NCBI GenBank assembly: GCA_902766215.1
Contig: CACXCV010000088.1
Span: 1 to 10,076 of the forward strand
DNA: 10,076 nucleotides
Source: Oscillospiraceae bacterium
GTDB taxonomy: Bacteria; Bacillota; Clostridia; Oscillospirales; Oscillospiraceae
Reading direction: 5' to 3'
The position numbers and the translations under genes were made by a program. The notes beneath the pieces are model-generated. The model was not told where the DNA came from and searched no databases. It saw nothing but the letters and a program-made list of their open reading frames with translations. Numbering within the stretch: the first letter of the stretch is position 1; each line of letters opens with the position of its first letter. Of this stretch, positions 1 through 9,300 are shown piece by piece.

Positions 1-1
1 C

Positions 2-565
2 TACAGCCTGGTGACCCAGCAGCCTCTGGGCGGCAAGGCCCAGTTCGGCGGCCAGCGCTTCGGCGAAATGGAGGTCTGGGCGCTGGAGGCTTATGGCGCG
101 GCCTATACCCTGCAGGAAATCCTCACGGTCAAGTCCGATGATGTGACCGGCCGTGTGAAGACTTACGAGGCCATTGTCAAGGGGCACAACGTGCCCAAGC
201 CCGGCGTGCCCGAGTCGTTTAAGGTGCTGGTCAAGGAGCTGCAGTCCCTGTGCCTGGACATCCGGGTGCTGGACGACCAGGGCAACGAGATCGAGCTGCA
301 CGACGACGAGGACGACGATGTGGTCTACACCGCCGGCGGCGAGACTTATGTGGCTGAAAACGACGACACGCTGGAGGATTCGGGCTATCGCGTCCGCAGC
401 GCCGAGGACGGCGATCCGGACATCAGCAGCCTGCTGGGCGACCTGAGCGCCGGCGATGACAACAGCGACGAAAGCGACAATGACAGCGACTCTGACGAGG
501 AGACGGAGCTGGATATGTCCCTGGGGGACGATTTCTCCGACGACTTCGACGAGGACTTCGAGTGA
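2..565 (+). CDS. rpoB: RNA polymerase beta subunit, C-terminal part (5' end outside window)
   Basis: This is the C-terminal ~187 residues of the beta subunit of DNA-dependent RNA polymerase, read from base 2; the start lies upstream of the window. The first residues, YSLVTQQPLGGKAQFGGQ, followed by RFGEMEVWALEAYGAAYTL and ILTVKSDD, are the highly conserved C-terminal block of RpoB that packs against beta' at the clamp base, so the identification is secure. After the conserved core (ends near VLDDQGNEIEL) comes a long acidic tail: by my count about 39 of the last 92 residues are Asp or Glu, with an SD-rich run (DNSDESDNDSDSDEE) and a DDFSDDFDEDFE terminus, and very few basic residues. Firmicutes RpoB proteins often end in an acidic extension, but this one seems long. 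The gene stops at TGA 563-565, 17 nt before rpoC, and is cotranscribed with it. Confidence 0.97.
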   Translation, partial: YSLVTQQPLGGKAQFGGQRFGEMEVWALEAYGAAYTLQEILTVKSDDVTGRVKTYEAIVKGHNVPKPGVPESFKVLVKELQSLCLDIRVLDDQGNEIELHDDEDDDVVYTAGGETYVAENDDTLEDSGYRVRSAEDGDPDISSLLGDLSAGDDNSDESDNDSDSDEETELDMSLGDDFSDDFDEDFE

Positions 566-582
566 AAGGTGGATGACATACG

Positions 583-4155
<3,573 letters not shown>

Positions 4156-4208
4156 CCCACGGCTGCCGAAGCCCGGGCGGACACAGCCCCTAGACAGACA
4201 GAAACCAT

Positions 4209-4254
4209 ACCCCGGTGCGCATCCAGACGGATGCGCACCGGGGTTTCTCGTTTT
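4209..4254 (+). terminator. Intrinsic terminator of the rpoBC operon
   Basis: A perfect 15-bp inverted repeat, CCCCGGTGCGCATCC (4210-4224) and GGATGCGCACCGGGG (4229-4243), has a 4-nt loop AGAC and one extra A-T pair at 4209/4244. It is followed by TTTCTCGTTTT. It lies 54 nt after the rpoC stop and before the exporter promoter, so it separates the two transcription units. Confidence 0.93.
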
Positions 4255-4269
4255 GGCCGAAGATTTTAC

Positions 4270-4298
4270 TTGCAGAAGGGCTGGAAGCGTTGTATACT
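4270..4298 (+). promoter_or_regulatory. Candidate sigma-A type promoter for the ABC exporter operon
   Basis: A good -10 hexamer TATACT (4293-4298) sits 17 nt after TTGCAG (4270-4275), which keeps only the TTG of the consensus -35. The spacing is ideal. Transcription would start near 4305 and give a leader of about 50 nt before the ATG at 4356. It lies just after the rpoC terminator, where a new promoter is needed. The -35 is weak, so activity or regulation is inferred, not shown. Confidence 0.6.
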
Positions 4299-4309
4299 AA
4301 TTGTTAGTA
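4295..4309. promoter_or_regulatory. Operator-like palindrome overlapping the -10 box
   Basis: TACTAA (4295-4300), TTG spacer, TTAGTA (4304-4309): a perfect 6-bp inverted repeat in an AT-rich island within otherwise GC-rich DNA. It overlaps four bases of the putative -10 and the expected start site, the classic place for a repressor site. Small symmetric AT-rich operators of this size are typical of MarR- or TetR-family repressors, which often control heterodimeric ABC exporters in Firmicutes. No regulator gene lies next to it here, so the cognate protein would be encoded elsewhere. Assignment to MarR is inference. Confidence 0.5.
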
Positions 4310-4324
4310 GAATCAGATTGAAAG

Positions 4325-4347
4325 GGGCGGCGGCGCCGCCCGGAGGG
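4325..4347 (+). promoter_or_regulatory. GC hairpin abutting the Shine-Dalgarno of exporter subunit 1
   Basis: GGGCGGC (4325-4331), loop GGC, GCCGCCC (4335-4341) form a perfect 7-bp all-GC stem that ends exactly where the Shine-Dalgarno begins (GGAGG 4342-4346, 9 nt before ATG 4356). The stem does not include the Shine-Dalgarno itself, but stacking next to it could affect ribosome access or leader stability. The repeat is plain in the sequence; a regulatory role is speculation. Confidence 0.4.
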
Positions 4348-4355
4348 AGACGACC

Positions 4356-6083
4356 ATGGACAAACGAGCGACGATCTATACCTATCTCAAGCCGCGCATT
4401 CCGTATATGACGCTGGGTGTGCTGATGAAGTTTGCAGGCGCGCTGGCCGAGCTGCTGCTGCCGTATCTGCTCTCGTACATGATTGACCAGGTGGTGCCCC
4501 TGGGCGACCGGGGGCGCATCCTGCTCTGCGGCGGGCTGATGCTGCTTGCGGCCGTGGCGGCCGTGACGCTGAACATTGCGGCCAACCGCATGGCTTCGGC
4601 AACCTCTCGCGACTTTACCCGCAGCCTGCGGCACGACCTGTTCGACCGCACCATGCGCCTGAGCAGCCGGCAGATTGACCAGTTTACCATTCCGTCGCTG
4701 ATTGCCCGCCTGACCACCGACAGCTATAACCTGCACCAGACGGTAAACTCCATGCAGCGCGTGGGCATCCGCGCGCCGATCCTGCTGGTGGGCGCGCTGA
4801 CCATGTCCATTGTGCTTGACCGTTCGCTGGCGCTGGTGATGGTGGCCATGCTGCCGGTGATGGCGTGCATCATTTTCTTCTTTTCCCGCCGGGGCATCCC
4901 GCTCTACCGGCGGCAGCAGGAGGGCGTGGACGCGCTGGTGCGCACCGTGCGCGAAAACTTTACCGGCGTGCGCGTGATCAAGGCCCTCAGCCGCGGCCCG
5001 CACGAGGCCCGGCGCTTTGACGCGGTTAACCGCGAGCTGGTGCGCCGCGAGACCCGCGCCAGCACCACCATGGCCATGTCCAACCCGCTGATGAGCATGC
5101 TGCTGAACCTGACTCTCACGGCCGCCATTGTCTATGGGGCTTGGCGCGTCAACGACGGCCTGAGCCAGGCGGGCGTGCTGCTGGCCTTTATGTCCTATTT
5201 CACCACAATTCTCAACGCGCTGATGAGCATCACCCGCGTGTTTACCAACCTGGCCAAGGGCATTGCCTCCGGCGGGCGGATTATGCAGGTGCTCAACACG
5301 CCGGAGGACCTGCTGCCCCAGCAGCAGCTGCCCGGCGGCGACCCGGGCGCGCACATCGCATTCGAGCATGTCAGCTTTGCCTATCAGCCCGGCGGGCGCG
5401 ACCAGCTGGAGGACCTCAGCTTTCGCCTGGAGCGCGGGCAGACGCTGGGCATCATCGGCGCCACCGGCAGCGGCAAAACCACGATTATCAGCCTGCTGAT
5501 GCGCTTTTATGATCCGCGGGAGGGCCGCATCCTCATCAGCGGCCGCGACCTGCGGTCCATCGACCCGGAGGAGCTGCACCGCATGTTTGGCGTGGCGCTG
5601 CAGAACGACTTTCTGCTGGCCTCGTCCATCGAGGACAATATTCGCTTTGGCCGGGAGATGACCCAGGCGGAGCTGGAGCTGGCCGCCAGGGACGCCCAGG
5701 CCTGGGAGTTTATCCAGGCGCTGGACGACGGCCTGGCCCACAGCCTGGACACCCGGGGCGTCAACTTCTCCGGCGGGCAGAAGCAGCGGATGCTCATCGC
5801 CCGCGCGCTGGCCGCGCGCCCGGACATCCTGATCCTGGACGACGCCTCGTCGGCGCTGGACTATCAGACCGACGCGGCCCTGCGCCAGGCCATCAGCCGG
5901 GACTATCGCGGCGTGACCACCATTGTGGTGGCCCAGCGCGTCAGCTCGCTGGCCCATGCCGACCTGATTCTGGTGATGGAGCATGGCCGCTGCATTGGTA
6001 AGGGCACGCACGAGCAGCTGCTGCAAAGCTGTGAAATCTATGCGGAGATCTACGCCTCGCAGATGGGGGAGGTGCCGGCATGA
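4356..6083 (+). CDS. Heterodimeric ABC exporter, subunit with degenerate catalytic site
   Basis: 575-residue half-transporter: an N-terminal transmembrane domain (six helices, roughly 20-45, 54-76, 138-158, 159-176, 243-263 and 271-292) fused to an ATPase domain from about residue 333. ATPase motifs: A-loop Y343, Walker A GATGSGKT 368-375, Q-loop Q416, signature NFSGGQ 470-475, Walker B LILDD ending D495-D496. The usual catalytic Glu is Asp (D496) and the usual switch His is Gln (Q527 in VVAQRVSSL). This is the pattern of the non-catalytic partner in heterodimers such as TM287/288, LmrCD and BmrCD. GGAGG 9 nt upstream supports ATG 4356. The stop overlaps the partner gene's start as ATGA. It sits in the inner membrane and should export a hydrophobic or amphipathic compound. 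Drug, lipid or peptide substrate cannot be told from sequence. Confidence 0.93.
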   Translation: MDKRATIYTYLKPRIPYMTLGVLMKFAGALAELLLPYLLSYMIDQVVPLGDRGRILLCGGLMLLAAVAAVTLNIAANRMASATSRDFTRSLRHDLFDRTMRLSSRQIDQFTIPSLIARLTTDSYNLHQTVNSMQRVGIRAPILLVGALTMSIVLDRSLALVMVAMLPVMACIIFFFSRRGIPLYRRQQEGVDALVRTVRENFTGVRVIKALSRGPHEARRFDAVNRELVRRETRASTTMAMSNPLMSMLLNLTLTAAIVYGAWRVNDGLSQAGVLLAFMSYFTTILNALMSITRVFTNLAKGIASGGRIMQVLNTPEDLLPQQQLPGGDPGAHIAFEHVSFAYQPGGRDQLEDLSFRLERGQTLGIIGATGSGKTTIISLLMRFYDPREGRILISGRDLRSIDPEELHRMFGVALQNDFLLASSIEDNIRFGREMTQAELELAARDAQAWEFIQALDDGLAHSLDTRGVNFSGGQKQRMLIARALAARPDILILDDASSALDYQTDAALRQAISRDYRGVTTIVVAQRVSSLAHADLILVMEHGRCIGKGTHEQLLQSCEIYAEIYASQMGEVPA

Positions 6084-7849
6084 GCCGCGAAAAGAAGGAA
6101 AAAACCCGGGTGATCCAGCCCCACACCGTCCGCCGCCTGCTGAAATACCTGATGCACTACCGCTGGATGTTTGCCCTGGCGCTGGTGCTGGCGGTGGCCT
6201 CCAATGTGTTTGCGCTGGTGGGGCCCATGCTCTCCGGCGCGGCGGTGGACGCCATCGAGCCGGGCAAGGGCCGGGTGGACTTTGCCGCCGTGGGGCACTA
6301 CTGCACGCTGATGGCGCTGTTCTATGTGGCCTCGGCTGCGCTGACCTATGCCAATTCGGTGCTGATGATCCGCCTGAGCCAGCGGGTGACCTACCGCATG
6401 CGGCGCGAGGTGTTCGAGCACCTGCTGGAGCTGCCGGTGAGCTATTTTGACAAGCTGCAGGCCGGCGACGTTATTTCGCGCATCAGCTATGACATCGACA
6501 CCATCAACGCTTCGCTCAGCCACGACGCGGTGACCATCTGCACGGCGGTCATCACGGTGCTCGGCTCGCTGATCAGCATGCTGATGCTCTCGCCGGCGCT
6601 GTTGGGCGTGTTTGTCATCACGCTGCCGCTGACAGTGCTCTTTACCCGCGCCCGCGCCACCCGTGTGCGGCCGCTGTTCCGCCTGCGCAGCGCCATGCTC
6701 GGCAAGCTCAACGGCTATGCTGAGGAAATTTTCTCCGGGCAGAAGAGCGTGCGCGCCTACTGCCAGGAGGACGAGATGGTGCGCCGCTTTGACGAAAAGA
6801 ACGAGGCCTCGGTCACGGCCAACTTCAACGCCGAGTATACCGGCGGCACTGTCGGCCCCTGCGTCAACTTCATCAACAATCTGTCCCTGTGCCTGATCTC
6901 CACCGGCGGCGCACTGCTGTATCTGATGGGGTATATCAGCCTGGGCGCGGTGGGCGCCTTTGTCCAGTATTCCAAGAAGTTTTCCGGCCCCATCGGCGAG
7001 CTGGCCAACATCACCAACGAGCTGCAATCGGCCATGGCGGCGGCTGACCGGATCTTTACCCTGCTGTATCAGGCGCCGGAGGCGGCCGACATCCCCGGCG
7101 CGGCCGAGCTGACCCGCAGCCGCGGCGAAGTGCGGCTGGAGCACGTCCGCTTTTCCTATGTGCCGGAGCAGGAGATTATCCACGACCTGTCCGTCAGCGT
7201 CCGCGCCGGGCAGCGCATTGCCATTGTCGGCCCCACCGGCGCGGGCAAGACCACGCTGGTCAACCTGCTGATGCGCTTTTACGACCCGCAGGGCGGGCGC
7301 ATCCTGGTGGACGGCCACGACATCCAGCAGGTAACGCGCCGGTCGCTGCGGCTGCAATACACCATGGTGCTGCAGGAGACCTGGCTGTTCCACGGGACCA
7401 TTGCCGACAACATTGCCTATGGCCGCGAGGGCGCCACCCGGGACGAGGTGATTGCCGCGGCGCAGATGGCCCACGCGCACGAGTTTATCACCGGCCTGCC
7501 CGAGGGCTATGACACGGTGCTGACCGACGATGGCGCCAGCCTTTCCAAGGGACAGAAGCAGATGCTGACCATCGCCCGGGCCATGCTCTCCAACGCGCCG
7601 ATGCTCATCCTGGACGAGGCCACCTCCAACGTGGACACCCGCACCGAGCGCCTGATTCAGGACGCCATGTACGCCCTGATGGAACGGCGCACCTGCTTTA
7701 TCATTGCCCACCGGCTGAGCACCATTCAGAATGCCGACCTGATTCTGGTGGTGCGCGGGGGCGACATTGTCGAGCAGGGCACCCATGCCCAGCTGATGCA
7801 GCAGGGCGGCTTCTACGCCGCACTGTACAACGCGCAGTTTGCTTCGTGA
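6080..7849 (+). CDS. Heterodimeric ABC exporter, catalytic subunit
   Basis: 589-residue half-transporter, partner of the preceding gene. The start ATG 6080 overlaps the upstream TGA (ATGA) and has GGAGGTG at 6068-6074, so the two are translationally coupled. A charged N-terminus (SREKKEKTR) precedes six membrane helices (about 28-50, 76-97, 151-171, 173-190, 258-281 and 283-300); the ATPase domain starts near 350. Motifs: A-loop Y360, Walker A GPTGAGKT 384-391, Q-loop Q432, Walker B LILDE with catalytic E513, and switch H544 in IIAHRLST, all canonical. Its signature is LSKGQ (488-492) instead of LSGGQ. Since each ATP site uses Walker motifs of one chain and the signature of the other, this altered signature pairs with the D496/Q527 site of subunit 1, leaving one consensus and one degenerate site. 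That complementarity supports an obligate heterodimer of the LmrCD/BmrCD/EfrAB type. The exact orthologue is not assignable. Confidence 0.94.
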   Translation: MSREKKEKTRVIQPHTVRRLLKYLMHYRWMFALALVLAVASNVFALVGPMLSGAAVDAIEPGKGRVDFAAVGHYCTLMALFYVASAALTYANSVLMIRLSQRVTYRMRREVFEHLLELPVSYFDKLQAGDVISRISYDIDTINASLSHDAVTICTAVITVLGSLISMLMLSPALLGVFVITLPLTVLFTRARATRVRPLFRLRSAMLGKLNGYAEEIFSGQKSVRAYCQEDEMVRRFDEKNEASVTANFNAEYTGGTVGPCVNFINNLSLCLISTGGALLYLMGYISLGAVGAFVQYSKKFSGPIGELANITNELQSAMAAADRIFTLLYQAPEAADIPGAAELTRSRGEVRLEHVRFSYVPEQEIIHDLSVSVRAGQRIAIVGPTGAGKTTLVNLLMRFYDPQGGRILVDGHDIQQVTRRSLRLQYTMVLQETWLFHGTIADNIAYGREGATRDEVIAAAQMAHAHEFITGLPEGYDTVLTDDGASLSKGQKQMLTIARAMLSNAPMLILDEATSNVDTRTERLIQDAMYALMERRTCFIIAHRLSTIQNADLILVVRGGDIVEQGTHAQLMQQGGFYAALYNAQFAS

Positions 7850-7893
7850 GAAGGCACAACAAGTTTTATGCGTTTGCCATAATGGAAACCGCA

Positions 7894-7908
7894 TTTCTCC
7901 GCGGGGGC
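7894..7908 (+). repeat. Left copy of a short imperfect inverted repeat
   Basis: TTTCTCCGCGGGGGC here matches the reverse complement of 8188-8203 (TTTCTCCCGCGGGGGC) except for one missing C. The two copies flank the 279-nt segment that holds the minus-strand terminator and the broken small gene. No target-site duplication was seen outside them. It could be an end of a small element, a relic of a duplicated terminator arm, or chance in GC-rich DNA. Confidence 0.4.
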
Positions 7909-7952
7909 AAAAAGAACCGGCATGGCTGCCTGCGCGGCGGCCATGCCGGTTC
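7909..7952 (-). terminator. Minus-strand intrinsic terminator
   Basis: Arms GAACCGGCATGGC (7914-7926) and GCCATGCCGGTTC (7940-7952) are perfectly complementary, and the stem extends inward to 17 bp with one G-U pair and a 5-nt loop (7931-7935). On the minus strand the hairpin is followed by five T (7913-7909). On the plus strand no T-run follows, so it serves leftward transcription. It lies 12 nt beyond the TGA at 7965-7967, which ties it to the small minus-strand frame ending there. It may also help stop readthrough from the convergent exporter operon. Confidence 0.85.
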
Positions 7953-7964
7953 CTGCTGAATCGA

Positions 7965-8187
7965 TCAGGACGGCGTTTTCCGGAGATAGTCAAGCGCCGA
8001 CAGAAACGCAAGCTGATCCGTATCTGCGGCAATGCGGTCGAGCGAAGCCGTTTGCGCGATTGGCCGAACGGCCGAGTTCATTCAGAATTGCCTGATTTTC
8101 CTGCTGCATCTGAAGAATTTGGCCCTGCTGCTCCACAATCTGCTTCTGCAGCTCTGCCGCAAAAGGCTCCCATAAACGAAACAACAC
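7965..8187 (-). pseudogene. Small minus-strand coding remnant, apparently frameshifted
   Basis: I do not recognise the family. Read leftward, one frame (8187-7990) encodes a Gln/Glu-rich amphipathic helix, probably a short coiled coil: AAELQKQIVEQQGQILQMQQ then ENQAILNEL. After about residue 38 it turns into unlikely sequence (FARPHCRRYGSACVSVGA). The +1 frame over the same downstream DNA reads naturally, TASLDRIAADTDQLAFLSAL then DYLRKTPS, and stops at 7965-7967, just before an intrinsic terminator. That frame has a stop just upstream of its only ATG (8081), so neither frame alone covers the whole helical protein. The simplest reading is one small gene broken by a frameshift near 8060-8080. 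No convincing start is visible: the GTG at 8187 falls inside the stem of the neighbouring terminator, so the N-terminus may also be lost. Alternatives are a sequencing or assembly indel, or a 38-residue peptide from ATG 8081. Confidence 0.45.
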
Positions 8188-8224
8188 GCCCCCGCGGGAG
8201 AAAGCTCCTCCCGCGGGGGCGTGT
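8172..8224 (-). terminator. Terminator of the aldolase operon (minus strand)
   Basis: A perfect 17-bp inverted repeat, ACACGCCCCCGCGGGAG (8184-8200) and CTCCCGCGGGGGCGTGT (8208-8224), has a 7-nt loop. Read leftward it begins 29 nt after the aldolase stop and is followed by TGTTTCGTTT, a broken U-rich tail. The plus-strand side has no T-run. The stem is extremely GC-rich, so it should be very stable even though the tail is imperfect. Confidence 0.8.
8188..8203 (-). repeat. Right copy of a short imperfect inverted repeat
   Basis: GCCCCCGCGGGAGAAA (plus strand) is the inverted partner of 7894-7908, differing by one C. It also forms most of the left arm and part of the loop of the aldolase terminator, so it could be explained by terminator function alone. 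The match extends into the AGAAA of the loop, which stem pairing does not require. Confidence 0.4.
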
Positions 8225-8253
8225 CATAGAATCGTGTGAAAAAGCGGCAGACC

Positions 8254-9285
8254 TTACAGCGCCAGGAGCAGCTGGCCCAGCTGCTCCACTTCGTCCATGC
8301 CGGTGGCCCAGCTGGTCACCAGGCGCACGGCGGTGTGCGTCTGGTCCACCGGCTCCCAGATGCCCAGCTGCACCTGCTCCTGCAGGCGGGCCAGCTGGCT
8401 GTTTTCCAGCGTGACGAAAATCTGGTTGGTGGGCGTGTCGATCCACAGCGGCAGGCCGCGCTGCCGCAGAAAGCCGCGGATGCGGTTGGCCGTGTCGATG
8501 GCGTTGCGGCTGATGCGCAGATACAGCCCGTCGGTGAACAGCGTGTCAAACTGCAGACCCAGCAGCCAGCCCTTGGCCAGCAGCGCGCCGTGCTGCTTGA
8601 CGGTGGTGAGGAACATCGCCGGCGCGCCGTGGGGAAAGACCACTGCCTCGCCGCAAAGGGCGCCCACCTTGGTGCCGCCGATGTAAAACACATCGCAGCA
8701 GCGGGCAATGTCCGGCAGGGTGAGGTCGGTTCCGTCGCTGACCAGGCCATAGCCCAGCCGCGCCCCGTCGAGGAACAGCTTCAGCCCATAGGCCCGGCAG
8801 GCGCTGGCCAGCGCCTCCAGCTCGGCCCGGGTGTACAGCGTGCCGTATTCCGTGGGGTGAGAGATGTATGCCATGCCCGGCTGCACCATGTGGTCCCAGC
8901 TGGACTCGGCCCGGAAGGCCTCCATATACGCCCGCAGGTCGGCGGCGGACAGCTTTCCCTCGTGCTGGGGCAGGGTAATCACCTTGTGGCCGGTAAACTC
9001 CACAGCCCCGGCTTCGTGTCCGGCAATGTGCCCGCTGACGGCGGCGATCACGCCTTCGTACCGGCGCAGCACTGCGTCGATCACGGTGGCGTTGGTCTGC
9101 GTGCCGCCCACCAGAAAGCGCACGTCTGCCCCGGGACAGGCGCAGGCGGCGCGGATCTTTTCCTGCGCGGCGGCGCAATAGCTGTCCTGGCCATAACCGG
9201 GCTTTTTCTCCCGGTTGGTCTGGATCAGGCGTTGCAGAATGGCCTCGTGGGCATTTTCACAGTAGTCGTTGACAAACGAAAGCAT
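8254..9285 (-). CDS. PLP-dependent threonine aldolase-family beta-eliminating lyase
   Basis: Cytosolic fold-type I PLP enzyme resembling low-specificity L-threonine aldolase, which splits L-threonine or allo-threonine to glycine and acetaldehyde. The start is set at ATG 9285 (343 aa): AGGGGGGG (9300-9293) lies 7 nt before it, whereas the upstream in-frame GTG at 9291 would be only 1 nt from that site. Numbered from the GTG, visible motifs are GGTQTNATVI (62-71, cofactor phosphate loop), H88 in SGHIAGHEAGA (ring-stacking position), HPTEYGTLYT (145-154), D175 and R178 in LFLDGARLGYGL, and K208 in FYIGGTKVGALCGE, the expected Schiff-base lysine. Length is normal for the family. It is the last gene of a leftward operon, 14 nt after the FAD dehydrogenase gene, and is followed by a terminator. 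Family members vary in substrate (threonine, phenylserine, other beta-hydroxy amino acids), so the exact reaction is not certain. Confidence 0.9.
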   Translation of the reverse strand: MLSFVNDYCENAHEAILQRLIQTNREKKPGYGQDSYCAAAQEKIRAACACPGADVRFLVGGTQTNATVIDAVLRRYEGVIAAVSGHIAGHEAGAVEFTGHKVITLPQHEGKLSAADLRAYMEAFRAESSWDHMVQPGMAYISHPTEYGTLYTRAELEALASACRAYGLKLFLDGARLGYGLVSDGTDLTLPDIARCCDVFYIGGTKVGALCGEAVVFPHGAPAMFLTTVKQHGALLAKGWLLGLQFDTLFTDGLYLRISRNAIDTANRIRGFLRQRGLPLWIDTPTNQIFVTLENSQLARLQEQVQLGIWEPVDQTHTAVRLVTSWATGMDEVEQLGQLLLAL

Positions 9286-9292
9286 ACGCACG

Positions 9293-9300
9293 CCCCCCCT
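9293..9300 (-). promoter_or_regulatory. Ribosome binding site deciding the aldolase start
   Basis: On the minus strand AGGGGGGG (9300-9293) overlaps the final A of the upstream gene's TGA stop and lies 7 nt before ATG 9285. This favours ATG 9285 over GTG 9291 and suggests that translation of the aldolase is coupled to termination on the dehydrogenase gene. Confidence 0.7.

Noticed and set aside
450..520. Possible DNA tandem repeat in the rpoB 3' end
   Set aside because: The GACAGCGA-like similarity comes from repeated Ser-Asp codons; no regular repeat unit is kept at the DNA level.
4266..6026. 586-codon minus-strand frame opposite exporter subunit 1
   Set aside because: Same antisense shadow effect; composition is His/Gln/Ala-rich and the plus strand encodes a clear ABC protein.
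7914..7952. Hairpin as plus-strand terminator for the exporter operon
   Set aside because: No T-run follows on the plus strand (CTGCTGAATC), whereas five T follow on the minus strand. It may impede plus-strand readthrough but is not a canonical terminator in that direction.
6050..8032. 660-codon minus-strand frame opposite exporter subunit 2
   Set aside because: Antisense shadow; it also runs through the minus-strand terminator at 7909-7952, which a real leftward gene would not do.
7839..8414. 191-codon plus-strand frame over the convergence zone
   Set aside because: It crosses two hairpin terminators and part of the aldolase gene, begins inside the exporter gene, and its translation is Arg/Pro/Ala low complexity.
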